A DNA stretch of 35,470 nucleotides, taken from assembly GCA_964498125.1 (NCBI GenBank), contig CAZCGE010000084.1:1-35470 (forward strand). Direction: 5' to 3'. Shown piece after piece: positions 25,961 to 34,042 of the stretch. The notes below the pieces were generated by a model. It did not search any database. It was not told the origin of the DNA and saw only the letters and a program-made list of their open reading frames with translations. Position 1 is the stretch's first letter. Each line of letters begins with the position of its first letter. This DNA comes from CAMDBL01 sp964498125 (GTDB taxonomy: Bacteria > Pseudomonadota > Alphaproteobacteria > Rhizobiales > Hyphomicrobiaceae). A program made the translations under genes and the position numbers.

Positions 25961-25974
25961 TTGATCCTGCTCAA
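25961..25974. promoter_or_regulatory. Second FixK-like palindrome, 35 bp downstream of the first
   Basis: TTGATCCTGCTCAA fits the minimal TTGA-N6-TCAA pattern. Its centre is 35 bp from the neighbouring box, and it would cover the -10/start region of a promoter driven by that box. It might therefore moderate rather than activate, or be fortuitous. Confidence 0.4.
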
Positions 25975-26010
25975 CGCTGGTCGTGTGCGATTATCCCAGA
26001 AGTCGAAGCC

Positions 26011-28752
26011 ATGACCCTTTCAAGCCAATCCGACCGGCCGCTGATCGCTGTCGACGATGCGCGCGGCACAAGCTGTGCTTCCACCACAACGATGTTGGCG
26101 CAATCAGCCGTCATGGCGCCCCATGCGCGCGCCTCCGCCGAGGTGCTGGCGGCCCTCGACGTCTTGCCGGAGCGCGGTCTCGACGATGCCGCAGTGCGCG
26201 CGCGTCGTGCGGTCTGCGGCAGCAACGTGCTGCAGACGCATCCGCCCGCAACGACGCTGTCGATCCTCCTGCACCAGGTGACAAGCTCCGTCGTTGCACT
26301 TCTGGCCGTGGCGGCCCTGCTATCGGCGTCGTTCGGTGACTGGACCGAGGCGGCCGCGATCCTGGTGGTGCTCGTCATCAACACGGCGATTGGCTTCGTC
26401 ACAGAACTGAAGGCCGAGCGCTCGATGGAGGCCCTGCGCGCGATCGGCTCGCAGATGCAGCGCGTACGGCGCGCAGGTAAAACACTAATGATGCGTGCGG
26501 AAGACCTCGTCCCCGGTGACATTCTGTTGCTGGAGGCGGGCGATGTCGCGACGGCCGATGCCCGGTTGACCGCCGCAGCCAATCTGTCGGTGGACGAATC
26601 CGCGCTGACGGGCGAGTCGGTTCCGGTCGAGAAGTCGGTTGATCCTGTCGCGCGCAATACTCCCGTCGCCGACCGTCGCTGCATGCTGTTCAAGGGGACC
26701 GCATTGACCAGGGGCTCCGCCATCGGCGTCGTCACGGCAACCGGCATGGCCACCGAGCTCGGCCGCGTTGCCGAACTGGCCGCCAACGCCGCACCCGAGC
26801 CTTCGCCATTGACGCGCAATCTCGCGCGACTGTCCACGCAACTGGTCGCCCTGACGATTGTCATCGCCGTGTTCGTGGCTGTCGCCGGGATCGCCAAGGG
26901 TCAGAGCGCCTTTCTGATGATCGAGGCGGCCATCGCACTTGCTGTTGCAGCAATCCCCGAGGGGCTACCGATCGTGGCAACCCTGGTGCTGGCCCGCGGC
27001 ATGTGGCGCATGTCCGAAAGCAATGCGCTAATCGAGCGGCTGTCCGCGGTCGAGACCCTCGGCGCCACGACCGTCATCCTCACCGACAAGACCGGCACGC
27101 TGACCGAAAACCGCATGACGGTCCGCCGGATCACAACACCGTCCCAGGACCTGACCATCGAGACAGGCGGCACGCCCCAAGCCGATCCGATCGCCGTGCG
27201 GCTTCTGGAAGTTGCAACACTTTGCAACGACGCCGTGATCGACGGGCCCGATCAGCCGGCGAGTGGAGATCCGCTGGAGACTGCGCTCCTTCGCGTGGCG
27301 CGCACGGCCGGCATCGAGCGCCCAGCGCTGCTCATTGCCAAGCCCGAGATCGCGCGAAGGTCTTTTGACAGCGATACGAGGCTGATGGCGACCGTTCATG
27401 CTGCTCCTGAAGGAACCCTCGTTGCCGTCAAGGGCGCACCCGAAGCTGTGCTGCCACTGGCCATTCGCATCGCCGGCCCTGACGGCCCATACCTGATGAC
27501 AGAGGAGCTGCGGGCAGAATGGCGCCAGCGCACGGAGGACATGGGGCGGTCTGGCTTGCGGGTGCTGGCGTTTGCCGAACGTTCCTCCTCCGGCGCTGAA
27601 GACGAGCCATACTGTGATTTGACATTTCTTGGCCTTATCGGCCTCCACGATCCGCCGCGCCGCGAGGTTCCAGCGGCCATCGCCAGTTGTCGGCAGGCCG
27701 GGATTCGCGTTGTCATGGTGACTGGGGATCATGCCGTGACCGCGGCCAGCATTGGCAGCGAGATCGGCATCACCAGAGACGCGCCACGCGTCATCGAGGG
27801 TCGAACGCTCGGCGGCGAAGGCGGCATGGACGTGCGTCGCATCCTCGAAGCGGACGTGTTCGCTCGCGTCAGCCCGGCCCAGAAGCTGGAGCTCGTTGCG
27901 GTCTACCAGTCCGCCGGCGAGGTCGTGGCGATGACCGGCGATGGCGTCAACGACGCACCTGCCCTCAAGAAGGCCGACATCGGCGTCGCCATGGGGTTGC
28001 GCGGCACCGAGGTCGCACGGCAGGCCGCCGCCATGATCCTGCGTGACGACTCCTTTGCAACCATCGTCACCGCGATACGCGAGGGCCGTGTCATCTTCGC
28101 CAACATCCGCCGGTTTGTGATGTACCTCCTGGCGTGCAACCTGGGTGAAGTCATGGTCGTCGGAGTCGCGGTTTCGAGCGGCATGCCGCTGCCGCTCTAC
28201 CCCTTGCAGATCCTCTACCTCAATCTGGTCACCGACGTCTTCCCGGCCTTTGCGTTGGCCATGAGCGAAGGAGATGAAGATGTCCTGCGGCGACCGCCTC
28301 GAAATCCGAGCGAGCCATTGATCGGGCGGAGCCAGTGGATCGAGATCGCGCTGTTCGGCGCCGTCATGACGGCGGCGACACTGGCCGCGATGCACCTGAC
28401 AACAAGCTGGTTGAAGCTCGATCAGAGTTCTGCGATCACAGCTTCATTCCTCACCCTCGCGCTCGCGCAGCTTTGGCATGTTTTCAACATGGCAGGTACC
28501 AACGCCGGCCTCGTGCGCAACGAGGTGACACGCAACCCTTATGTCTGGGCGGCGATTGCGATCTGCCTCGTCCTTTTGGTAGCCGCTTGTCATGTTCCGG
28601 CCATGGCCGCGGTGCTCCACCTCGCGGAACCCGACACCCGGCTGTGGACGTTGGTGGCCGTCATGAGCCTCGCCTCGATGCTGGTCGGCCGGGCGGTCGT
28701 TGGCGCGGTCTCGCCATGGAGCCTCAGGACCCAGCCAGCAACGCTTACGTGA
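26011..28752 (+). CDS. P2A-type cation-transporting ATPase (Ca2+-like)
   Basis: Pumps a divalent cation, probably Ca2+ or Mn2+, out of the cytoplasm using ATP. Numbering is for the 913-residue form starting at 26,011; an ATG at 25,939 would add 24 residues but overlaps a FixK box. Motifs in order: N-terminal cation-ATPase domain; actuator TGES at about 200-203; AIPEGLP in M4 (about 314-320); phosphorylation Asp in DKTGTLT at about 359; MVTGDH; TGDGVNDAPALKKADIGVAM. In M5 and M6 the residues equivalent to the SERCA ion sites are present (ACNLGEV; NLVTDVFPAF), which favours a calcium-type pump over a heavy-metal one. No N-terminal CxxC metal-binding domain is present. Probably induced by FixK at low oxygen. 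Confidence 0.9.
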   Translation: MTLSSQSDRPLIAVDDARGTSCASTTTMLAQSAVMAPHARASAEVLAALDVLPERGLDDAAVRARRAVCGSNVLQTHPPATTLSILLHQVTSSVVALLAVAALLSASFGDWTEAAAILVVLVINTAIGFVTELKAERSMEALRAIGSQMQRVRRAGKTLMMRAEDLVPGDILLLEAGDVATADARLTAAANLSVDESALTGESVPVEKSVDPVARNTPVADRRCMLFKGTALTRGSAIGVVTATGMATELGRVAELAANAAPEPSPLTRNLARLSTQLVALTIVIAVFVAVAGIAKGQSAFLMIEAAIALAVAAIPEGLPIVATLVLARGMWRMSESNALIERLSAVETLGATTVILTDKTGTLTENRMTVRRITTPSQDLTIETGGTPQADPIAVRLLEVATLCNDAVIDGPDQPASGDPLETALLRVARTAGIERPALLIAKPEIARRSFDSDTRLMATVHAAPEGTLVAVKGAPEAVLPLAIRIAGPDGPYLMTEELRAEWRQRTEDMGRSGLRVLAFAERSSSGAEDEPYCDLTFLGLIGLHDPPRREVPAAIASCRQAGIRVVMVTGDHAVTAASIGSEIGITRDAPRVIEGRTLGGEGGMDVRRILEADVFARVSPAQKLELVAVYQSAGEVVAMTGDGVNDAPALKKADIGVAMGLRGTEVARQAAAMILRDDSFATIVTAIREGRVIFANIRRFVMYLLACNLGEVMVVGVAVSSGMPLPLYPLQILYLNLVTDVFPAFALAMSEGDEDVLRRPPRNPSEPLIGRSQWIEIALFGAVMTAATLAAMHLTTSWLKLDQSSAITASFLTLALAQLWHVFNMAGTNAGLVRNEVTRNPYVWAAIAICLVLLVAACHVPAMAAVLHLAEPDTRLWTLVAVMSLASMLVGRAVVGAVSPWSLRTQPATLT

Positions 28753-28755
28753 AGT

Positions 28756-28788
28756 GCCTGTCGCAGCAACGCGCGTTCGTCGACAGGC
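28756..28788. terminator. Possible hairpin between convergent genes
   Basis: GCCTGTCG (28,756-28,763) and its exact complement CGACAGGC (28,781-28,788) flank a 17-base loop in the 69-bp gap between the convergent ATPase and kinase-fusion genes. No T-tract follows on either side, so termination is only a possibility. Confidence 0.3.
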
Positions 28789-28821
28789 CAGACGCGCTGG
28801 TCGGCATGGCGTTGAGTGCGG

Positions 28822-30417
28822 TCAATCCGAATGAGCCAGGTCGGAGCAACCCAGGTGATGCGCCACCGTCGCATAGACGTCGCCAGGAGAACCGCCAGCA
28901 TCGATTTTCGCCCACGTCCCACCCTCAGGCTGATCCGCCAGCTGCATGCGAACGACATCGACCGTTGCATCCGAGGCATCGCCGGTTCTTGCAGCAACGC
29001 GCTCGAGCAGCGATTTATCCGAGGCCGACAACCACACGCCATGGAACGGGACCGACAGCGCGCGCGCCATCGCCTCGATCGCCTGCTTTTCCTCCGCCCT
29101 CAGAAAGGCGGCATCAGCCACGACGGCATGCCCGGCCGCCAAGGCGGCGCGGGCCTTCGCGTTCACCTGCTCATAAACGCGCGCATTGGCTTCCAATGCA
29201 TAGCAGTGGGCGGGCAGTCGCTCGGTCTCCGCCGCGCCGTGGATGGCTTTGCGCTCGAGATCGCTGCGAAAATGCACGGCGCCGGGCGACGGTCCGATGA
29301 TGGGCGCGAGTGCCGCGGCCAGAGTCGACTTGCCGGTGCCCGACATTCCACCGACCGCGACGAGTGAGGGCTTGGGTGGCGACAGATAACCTATGGCTGC
29401 AACCAGGTAGTCCCGGGCCCTTTCGCCTGCCACACCGATCGACGGGTCAGCCACCTGGGCGGCGCGCTGCCACAGCACCATGGCACGGATCGCCGCGCGC
29501 AGCGCCAGGAACAAGGGCAGCGCGGCAAGCCCCTCGAGATCCAACATCCTCTGCGCACGCCACAGATAGCGGTTGAGCACGACATTTGCCGCGTGACGAT
29601 GGCCACCCTGGTCCAGATCCATCAACAGGAACGCCAGATCGTACAGCGTATCGATCGTGGCGAGGGCCTCGTCGAACTCGATCGCATCGAACAATGTCGG
29701 CAGCCCGTGCCAAAGCACGATGTTGCCCAGATGCAGGTCGCCGTGGCAGCGGCGCACGAGGCCCGCTGCCGCTCGCCGCTCCAGAACGTGCCGGCAGAGA
29801 TCGAGGTGCCGCCGGCACCCGTTTTCGAGTGCGGCGAGCATGTCGGCCGGCGCGTTGCAAGCGTTTGCGCCGAGTCCTTCAATCACCTCGTCGATGATCG
29901 CCGTGAGCTGAGCGTGCGGCGAAGCGATGCTGCTGATCGCCGCCAGGTGGTGATATGCAATGACCGAGTCGGCCATCTGGCGGGCCAACGGCGCGTCGAT
30001 CCCGGTCGACACGGCCACATTGCTCAAGAGGTGATCGTCCGCGAAACGGCGCATGTGGACGGCCCACTCGACCGGCTCACCATCCCCGCCAATCGACAGT
30101 CTCCCGTTCGCCTCACGCGTGATTGCGACCGCGCCGAAGTAAAGCCCCGGTGCGTGCGGCGCGTTTACCTCGAACTCTCGCTCGCAAGCCCGCCGCCGCA
30201 ACCCCAACGTCGAGAAATCCATGTACGCAAAGCGCACGGCACGCTTGATCTTATAGACGTCCTGTCCGGCCAGGAATACCAATGCGCCATGCGTCTCGAT
30301 GCGGCTGACGTTCGCCACAGCGGGACCATGGGCGAACCGGTCGCCAAGGAAATCAATGACCTCCGCCTGGGTCGAGGCCGGGTCGATGCCACTGGAAGGG
30401 CGCAAGGCCATCGTCAT
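28822..30417 (-). CDS. APH-like kinase fused to a P-loop kinase domain
   Basis: A two-enzyme chain of unknown substrate, 531 residues from the ATG at 30,417. That start is chosen because GGAGG lies about ten bases upstream; longer starts to 30,501 are open. The N-terminal 340 residues have the aminoglycoside phosphotransferase fold with the Brenner motif CHGDLHLGNIVLW (His-Gly-Asp at about 225-227) and the metal-binding Asp in FDAIEFDEAL. The C-terminal part is a shikimate/gluconate-kinase-like P-loop domain with Walker A GGMSGTGKST at about 357-364. The family is widespread in alphaproteobacteria; antibiotic resistance is not implied. A FixK-like site with a well-placed -10 lies in its upstream region, shared with the divergent gene at 30,623. 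Confidence 0.85.
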   Translation of the reverse strand: MTMALRPSSGIDPASTQAEVIDFLGDRFAHGPAVANVSRIETHGALVFLAGQDVYKIKRAVRFAYMDFSTLGLRRRACEREFEVNAPHAPGLYFGAVAITREANGRLSIGGDGEPVEWAVHMRRFADDHLLSNVAVSTGIDAPLARQMADSVIAYHHLAAISSIASPHAQLTAIIDEVIEGLGANACNAPADMLAALENGCRRHLDLCRHVLERRAAAGLVRRCHGDLHLGNIVLWHGLPTLFDAIEFDEALATIDTLYDLAFLLMDLDQGGHRHAANVVLNRYLWRAQRMLDLEGLAALPLFLALRAAIRAMVLWQRAAQVADPSIGVAGERARDYLVAAIGYLSPPKPSLVAVGGMSGTGKSTLAAALAPIIGPSPGAVHFRSDLERKAIHGAAETERLPAHCYALEANARVYEQVNAKARAALAAGHAVVADAAFLRAEEKQAIEAMARALSVPFHGVWLSASDKSLLERVAARTGDASDATVDVVRMQLADQPEGGTWAKIDAGGSPGDVYATVAHHLGCSDLAHSD

Positions 30418-30544
30418 ATCCTGATCCCCTCCATTGATACTCCAGGCGTTGAGTTCCCCTCCACTCATATTGCAGGTCATAGCGCCCTCCTGAGGGTACA
30501 AATCGTAAGCACGTCAAAATTAATGAATCTGGGCGGTTTTCGCC

Positions 30545-30558
30545 TTGCTTCATGTCAA
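30545..30558. promoter_or_regulatory. FixK-like site shared by two divergent promoters
   Basis: Plus strand TTGCTTCATGTCAA, minus strand TTGACATGAAGCAA: one perfect half-site and one with a single mismatch. Rightward, TATATT (30,581-30,586) begins 23 bases after the site. Leftward, ATTAAT/TTAATT (30,518-30,524) begins about 21 bases away. Both are near the position expected for a -10 element when the activator binds at -41.5, one pointing to each divergent gene. Confidence 0.6.
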
Positions 30559-30622
30559 GGCGTTCTCCCGGCGAAGGCGTTATATTGTTTCGAAGACGAC
30601 GAGCCCAAGGTCGTGACTGATC

Positions 30623-31600
30623 ATGCGCATTGCCACATTCAATCTGGAAAACCTGGAACCGGTTTCCCGGTCCGGCGTTTTTCTCGAAGCGAGAGCAGAA
30701 ATACTGCGACCGCAATTCGAGCGGCTGCATGCCGATGTGATCTGTCTGCAGGAGGTCAATGGCCAGCGCAGATCGGGCGAACGCCTGCGGTCATTGCTTG
30801 CGCTCGATGAACTATTGAAGGGGACGCCTTACGACTCCTTCGCGCGCATTGCAACCAGCGGGCCCGATGCCAATGGCGTCGCCGACGTGCACAATCTGGT
30901 CATCCTGTCGCGCCATCCAATCCTGGCGCATCGCGAGATCCGCCATCATCTGCTCCCGCCCGTCAACTGGCGCCCATTGACAGCTGAGCCACCAGGCGAT
31001 GTCGCACCACCCACTGCATTTGACCGCTCGATCCTGATGGCGGAAATCGCAGCCGGCGACGGGGCTCGCCTGTTCGTGTTCAACGTCCACCTGCGCGCAC
31101 CGCTCGCGACGCCAATTCCGGGACAGAAAGAATCCGCGTTCGTCTGGAAAAGTGTTCGGGGCTGGGCTGAAGGTTTTTTCCTGTCGGCTATGAAACGCAC
31201 GGGACAGGCGCTGGAGTTGAGGCTTGCGATCGACGAGTTGCTCGATAAAGATCGGCATGCTCGAATCGCAATTTGCGGCGACTTCAACGCCGAAGACCAC
31301 GAGACTCCGCTCAAGATCGTGATCGGCGCAGAGGAGGACACGGGCAACGGCCTGCTCGCACATCGCTCCATGGCCGTGCTCGACCGGTCGATCGCCAAGG
31401 ACCGGCGTTTCAGCGTGCTGCATCACAGCCGCCCGCAAATGCTCGACCACATTCTCGTCAGTCGTTCCCTGATGGCGCAATTCCGCAACATCGAGGCTCA
31501 CAACGAAATGCTCGAGGACGAGCTGGTGGGTTATGCCAAGGTGCAGCATTCCACCGGATCCTATCACGCGCCGTTGGTTGCCGAGTTCGCTCCAAATTGA
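30623..31600 (+). CDS. Endonuclease/exonuclease/phosphatase (EEP) superfamily protein
   Basis: A metal-dependent phosphodiesterase or phosphatase of unknown substrate, 325 residues. Family motifs: MRIATFNLEN at the N-terminus, the metal-binding Glu in VICLQEVNG, NLVILSRHPI, VFNVHLRAP, the catalytic GDFNAED (about 216-222), MLDHILVSR and the terminal His in GSYHAPLVAEF. There is no signal peptide, so it probably acts in the cytoplasm on nucleic acid, nucleotide or phospholipid head-groups. The ATG is about 30 bases after the predicted FixK-dependent transcription start. It ends 25 bases before the convergent membrane-protein gene. Confidence 0.85.
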   Translation: MRIATFNLENLEPVSRSGVFLEARAEILRPQFERLHADVICLQEVNGQRRSGERLRSLLALDELLKGTPYDSFARIATSGPDANGVADVHNLVILSRHPILAHREIRHHLLPPVNWRPLTAEPPGDVAPPTAFDRSILMAEIAAGDGARLFVFNVHLRAPLATPIPGQKESAFVWKSVRGWAEGFFLSAMKRTGQALELRLAIDELLDKDRHARIAICGDFNAEDHETPLKIVIGAEEDTGNGLLAHRSMAVLDRSIAKDRRFSVLHHSRPQMLDHILVSRSLMAQFRNIEAHNEMLEDELVGYAKVQHSTGSYHAPLVAEFAPN

Positions 31601-31625
31601 GCAGGCCTGCCAGTGGACCCAAGAG

Positions 31626-32084
31626 TCACACCGGTCGAATGCCAACGCGCACAGCCAGAGCGAAGGCGAGTGAGGGGACGATCACCCATTGCAGCAGTGG
31701 GGACAAGCCTGTCCCAAGTCCCGGAACGAGCGGCATCATGTCGGTGTAGGACCAGCTCTTGCGCACGGCCGTATTCAGCCATTCGCTGTAAACAGTATAA
31801 CCGACTCCTAGCACCAATGTGGTGACGACGACTGAAATCATGGTATCGTCTGGCCATGAGTGGCTGCCAAACACGACAAGAGCCACCAACAGCGTGAGGC
31901 TCGCGATCATCAGATCCCCGCCCGTGCAATGGATCACGGCAAACCCGATCTCGCCCCAACTCCCCGTCCGCCAGATGGTGTAGAGGGGAAGCTGCACGAC
32001 CTCCCACGCAAAATGGAATACAGCCGAACCAAACAGATAGACCCTGACCACTTCGAGCCAATTGCTTTGCGTGCTTGCGCGCAT
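31626..32084 (-). CDS. Small integral membrane protein, unknown function
   Basis: A 152-residue protein with four predicted membrane spans (VYLFGSAVFHFAWEVVQLPL; IASLTLLVALVVFG; MISVVVTTLVLGVGYTVYSE; LLQWVIVPSLAFALAVRVGI). The polar loops contain HCTGGD and MMPLVPGLGTGLSP. The frame is open far upstream to 32,702, but the ATG at 32,084 has AGAGGTG about eight bases before it, and the upstream extension is Arg-rich and unnatural. I recognise no named family. It follows the amber-interrupted membrane gene in the same direction, 167 bp downstream, and may have its own promoter. Confidence 0.75.
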   Translation of the reverse strand: MRASTQSNWLEVVRVYLFGSAVFHFAWEVVQLPLYTIWRTGSWGEIGFAVIHCTGGDLMIASLTLLVALVVFGSHSWPDDTMISVVVTTLVLGVGYTVYSEWLNTAVRKSWSYTDMMPLVPGLGTGLSPLLQWVIVPSLAFALAVRVGIRPV

Positions 32085-32251
32085 GACCGTCACCTCTAAT
32101 TGCCGATGCTCTCTCTGCGAAAGCGTACATGTTTGACGCGGAAGGCCGTGCCACAAGATCAGTGGATCAGGTCGCGGTCGCATGCTCGTAGATGTCTTCC
32201 TCCAGCGCGGTCTGGGTCGAATTAGTCGGATGGCTCCATCGCGGAGGTCGA

Positions 32252-32647
32252 TCAGGCTTTGCGGTTCACTATCAAAGGCATGGCCGCGAATGCCAGCACG
32301 CTCATTCCGTAGATTGCTCCTGCCGGAGTTGCAAAACGACGCAGCTGATCGAGAGGCCCGATGCCCCGCAGGCCGATGCCCACGGCGAAATCCGCCAGCT
32401 GCTGAAGAAGGAGCGCGCCGACACCCATCGCGACGAGGGAGATGATGTCGCGGGGCAAGTCCAGGCGTCTTGGTACCCATCGCGCCGCCCACACAATGAC
32501 AATCAGCAGCAACGGCGCTTCGAAGAGGACCGCAAGCGTCTCCCCAAGCGCCGGCTCCAGCTACAAGACACGGACTGGACCCAGGGTGAATCCGGCGCCA
32601 AAGACGATACCAAAATACAGTACCGCGGCGGTGATCACATGTGTCAT
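32252..32647 (-). pseudogene. Membrane protein gene interrupted by an in-frame amber codon
   Basis: Read from the ATG at 32,647, the frame gives MTHVITAAVLYFGIVFGAGF, TLGPVRVL, then TAG (32,561-32,563, codon 29). It continues in frame with LEPALGETLAVLFEAPLLLI and on to a stop at 32,252, 131 codons in total. The predicted four-helix protein is continuous across the TAG. Relatives of this kind of small membrane protein usually read RVLWLEP here, so a TGG to TAG change is the simplest explanation. The ATG overlaps the stop of the gene upstream (ATGA), showing that this is the true start and that the genes were translationally coupled. An 86-residue fragment from 32,512 could still be made. Confidence 0.7.
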
Positions 32648-33327
32648 CTGTTGCTCGACGGTTCAGCGCTGCCCGATATGGCGAACTCATAAGTTTGCAC
32701 ACTGCGTGAGCTTTCGTTGAGCAGTGTCCGTGTGCTGAGCCGTTGCTGTGCTGGACTCGATGCGCTGACGATCAGAACAATGGCGCCGTTTCGGATTTGC
32801 TCAACCAGCTCTGACCAGTGCAGTGCGGAAATTCGGGCGTGAGTCCTGGCGCCGTCACCGGCGCTTTGTGCGTGCGACAAGGTCTTGAAGAGCGAACCGG
32901 AGGTCGCGACGATGGAATGACCATTCTGCCCACCGGGCCACGCCTCGACTTTTTGCGTGAGCGTTGTAAGCAATGAACAATCGGCCTCGGAGATCGGGCT
33001 CGCATCAGCCACGCACGCCATCGTCGTGGCGAGAGCAGCCAGGCAAAACTGCTCGACAGGCAAGCCAGCGCCAAGCAGCGTCTGGATCGTGCGCCATAAG
33101 CGCTCTGGCTCGTCAAAGACGGCGATGGTGAGCCGACACTGTTCAGCCCCCAGAGCCATATTCGCTTTCCTGTTCAATTCACCAGCAAGCGCCTGTACCA
33201 ACAACCCATCCAGGGGAGGAGATGCCCGCTCGAGAGCGGTGGGGTCGTGCGCACAGACGCTCACTGGTGACGAGGTGCCCTGTCCGGAGTGGGGGAGGAC
33301 ATGGGCACACCGGCGGAAATCCGACAC
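32644..33327 (-). CDS. Unknown protein encoded directly after the fixK-like gene
   Basis: A 227-residue frame starting with GTG at 33,327, one base after the fixK-like stop (TGA-G-GTG), and ending in an ATGA overlap with the next gene. These couplings make it a real gene in a fixK-led operon. No family is recognised. A conserved-looking core starts at about 57 (MALGAEQCRLTIAVFDEPER, LWRTIQTLLGAGLPVEQFCL). It is followed by a second alpha/beta-like stretch (ISALHWSELVEQIRNGAIVL, IVSASSPAQQ). This order could be two related sub-domains that handle a small signal, but that is speculative. Translation might also begin at residue 57. Confidence 0.65.
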   Translation of the reverse strand: MSDFRRCAHVLPHSGQGTSSPVSVCAHDPTALERASPPLDGLLVQALAGELNRKANMALGAEQCRLTIAVFDEPERLWRTIQTLLGAGLPVEQFCLAALATTMACVADASPISEADCSLLTTLTQKVEAWPGGQNGHSIVATSGSLFKTLSHAQSAGDGARTHARISALHWSELVEQIRNGAIVLIVSASSPAQQRLSTRTLLNESSRSVQTYEFAISGSAEPSSNR

Positions 33328-33328
33328 C

Positions 33329-34042
33329 TCAATGACACCGTCCTTCCGCCATCTCCGCCAGCGCCTGAGGATCCACGATCGTCACCAGCACGCATTGCGC
33401 CAGATCAATCAGACCCTCGACGCGGAACCGGGTGAACGTCCGGCTGACGGTCTCGATGGTGAGGCCGAGGAAATCGGCGATATCATTTCTGGTCATCGGC
33501 AGCACGAACTCGAGAGGATCGCCACCGTTGCGCTCATGGCGCCGCGACAGAGCGAGCAGAAATCCCGCGACACGCTCCGTGGCCGTCCGCTGGCTGACGG
33601 AGAACAGCATTTCGCGGGCCGCCAGCAGCTCGTGCGACATGGCCTCGTACAATTTCAGGCCGAGCCGTGCATCGTCCCGCATCACCTGATGCAAGACGGC
33701 CAGCGGCAGGCAGCGCACGCGTGTTCTTGTCGTCGCTTGAGCGTTCGAGCCATGCTCGCCCATGGCGCCCAGGCCGATCAGATCGCCGGGATAGGCGAAG
33801 TCGATGACCTGACGGCGACCGTCGGACATCATCTTGGATATGCAGACATGGCCAACCTCGACCTTGTAGACGTGCGAGACGGCGTCGCCTTCGCGGAAGA
33901 TATGCTCCTTGGCTTCGAAAGTGCGGATAGGGCCTGCCACCAACCGTTGCGAGAGCAAGTCCATGGTGATCGGCAGGCGCGATGCGTTGCCGGAAGTGGA
34001 ACGCGCGGTCTGGGCATCGTGGGCGAAGGCGGAGGCGAGCAT
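33329..34042 (-). CDS. fixK: Crp/Fnr-family transcription activator, FixK-like
   Basis: DNA-binding activator of low-oxygen and denitrification genes. The 237-residue protein has a cyclic-nucleotide-type sensor fold (about 30-145, with FREGDAVSHVYKVEVGHVCI and FAYPGDLIGLGAMGE), a dimer helix, and a winged helix-turn-helix at about 183-212. The recognition helix carries E197, S200 and R201 (ETVSRTF), the FNR/FixK set that reads TTGA half-sites. The N-terminal cysteine cluster of FNR is absent; cysteines are only at 67, 111, 217 and 236. Oxygen sensing would therefore be indirect, as with FixK fed by a two-component system. It could equally be called an Nnr-type regulator. It is divergent from a response regulator gene. 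Confidence 0.85.
   Translation of the reverse strand: MLASAFAHDAQTARSTSGNASRLPITMDLLSQRLVAGPIRTFEAKEHIFREGDAVSHVYKVEVGHVCISKMMSDGRRQVIDFAYPGDLIGLGAMGEHGSNAQATTRTRVRCLPLAVLHQVMRDDARLGLKLYEAMSHELLAAREMLFSVSQRTATERVAGFLLALSRRHERNGGDPLEFVLPMTRNDIADFLGLTIETVSRTFTRFRVEGLIDLAQCVLVTIVDPQALAEMAEGRCH

Noticed and set aside
27028..28395. 455-codon minus-strand frame antisense to the P-type ATPase
   Set aside because: Composition is that of a reverse-strand shadow; the sense frame carries all ATPase motifs.
28822..30417. Aminoglycoside resistance gene
   Set aside because: The APH fold with a fused P-loop kinase is a common housekeeping-type family; there is no close likeness to known resistance enzymes and no resistance context.
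29593..30810. 405-codon plus-strand frame antisense to the kinase fusion
   Set aside because: It crosses the divergent promoter region and overlaps two well-supported genes, with no protein family signal.
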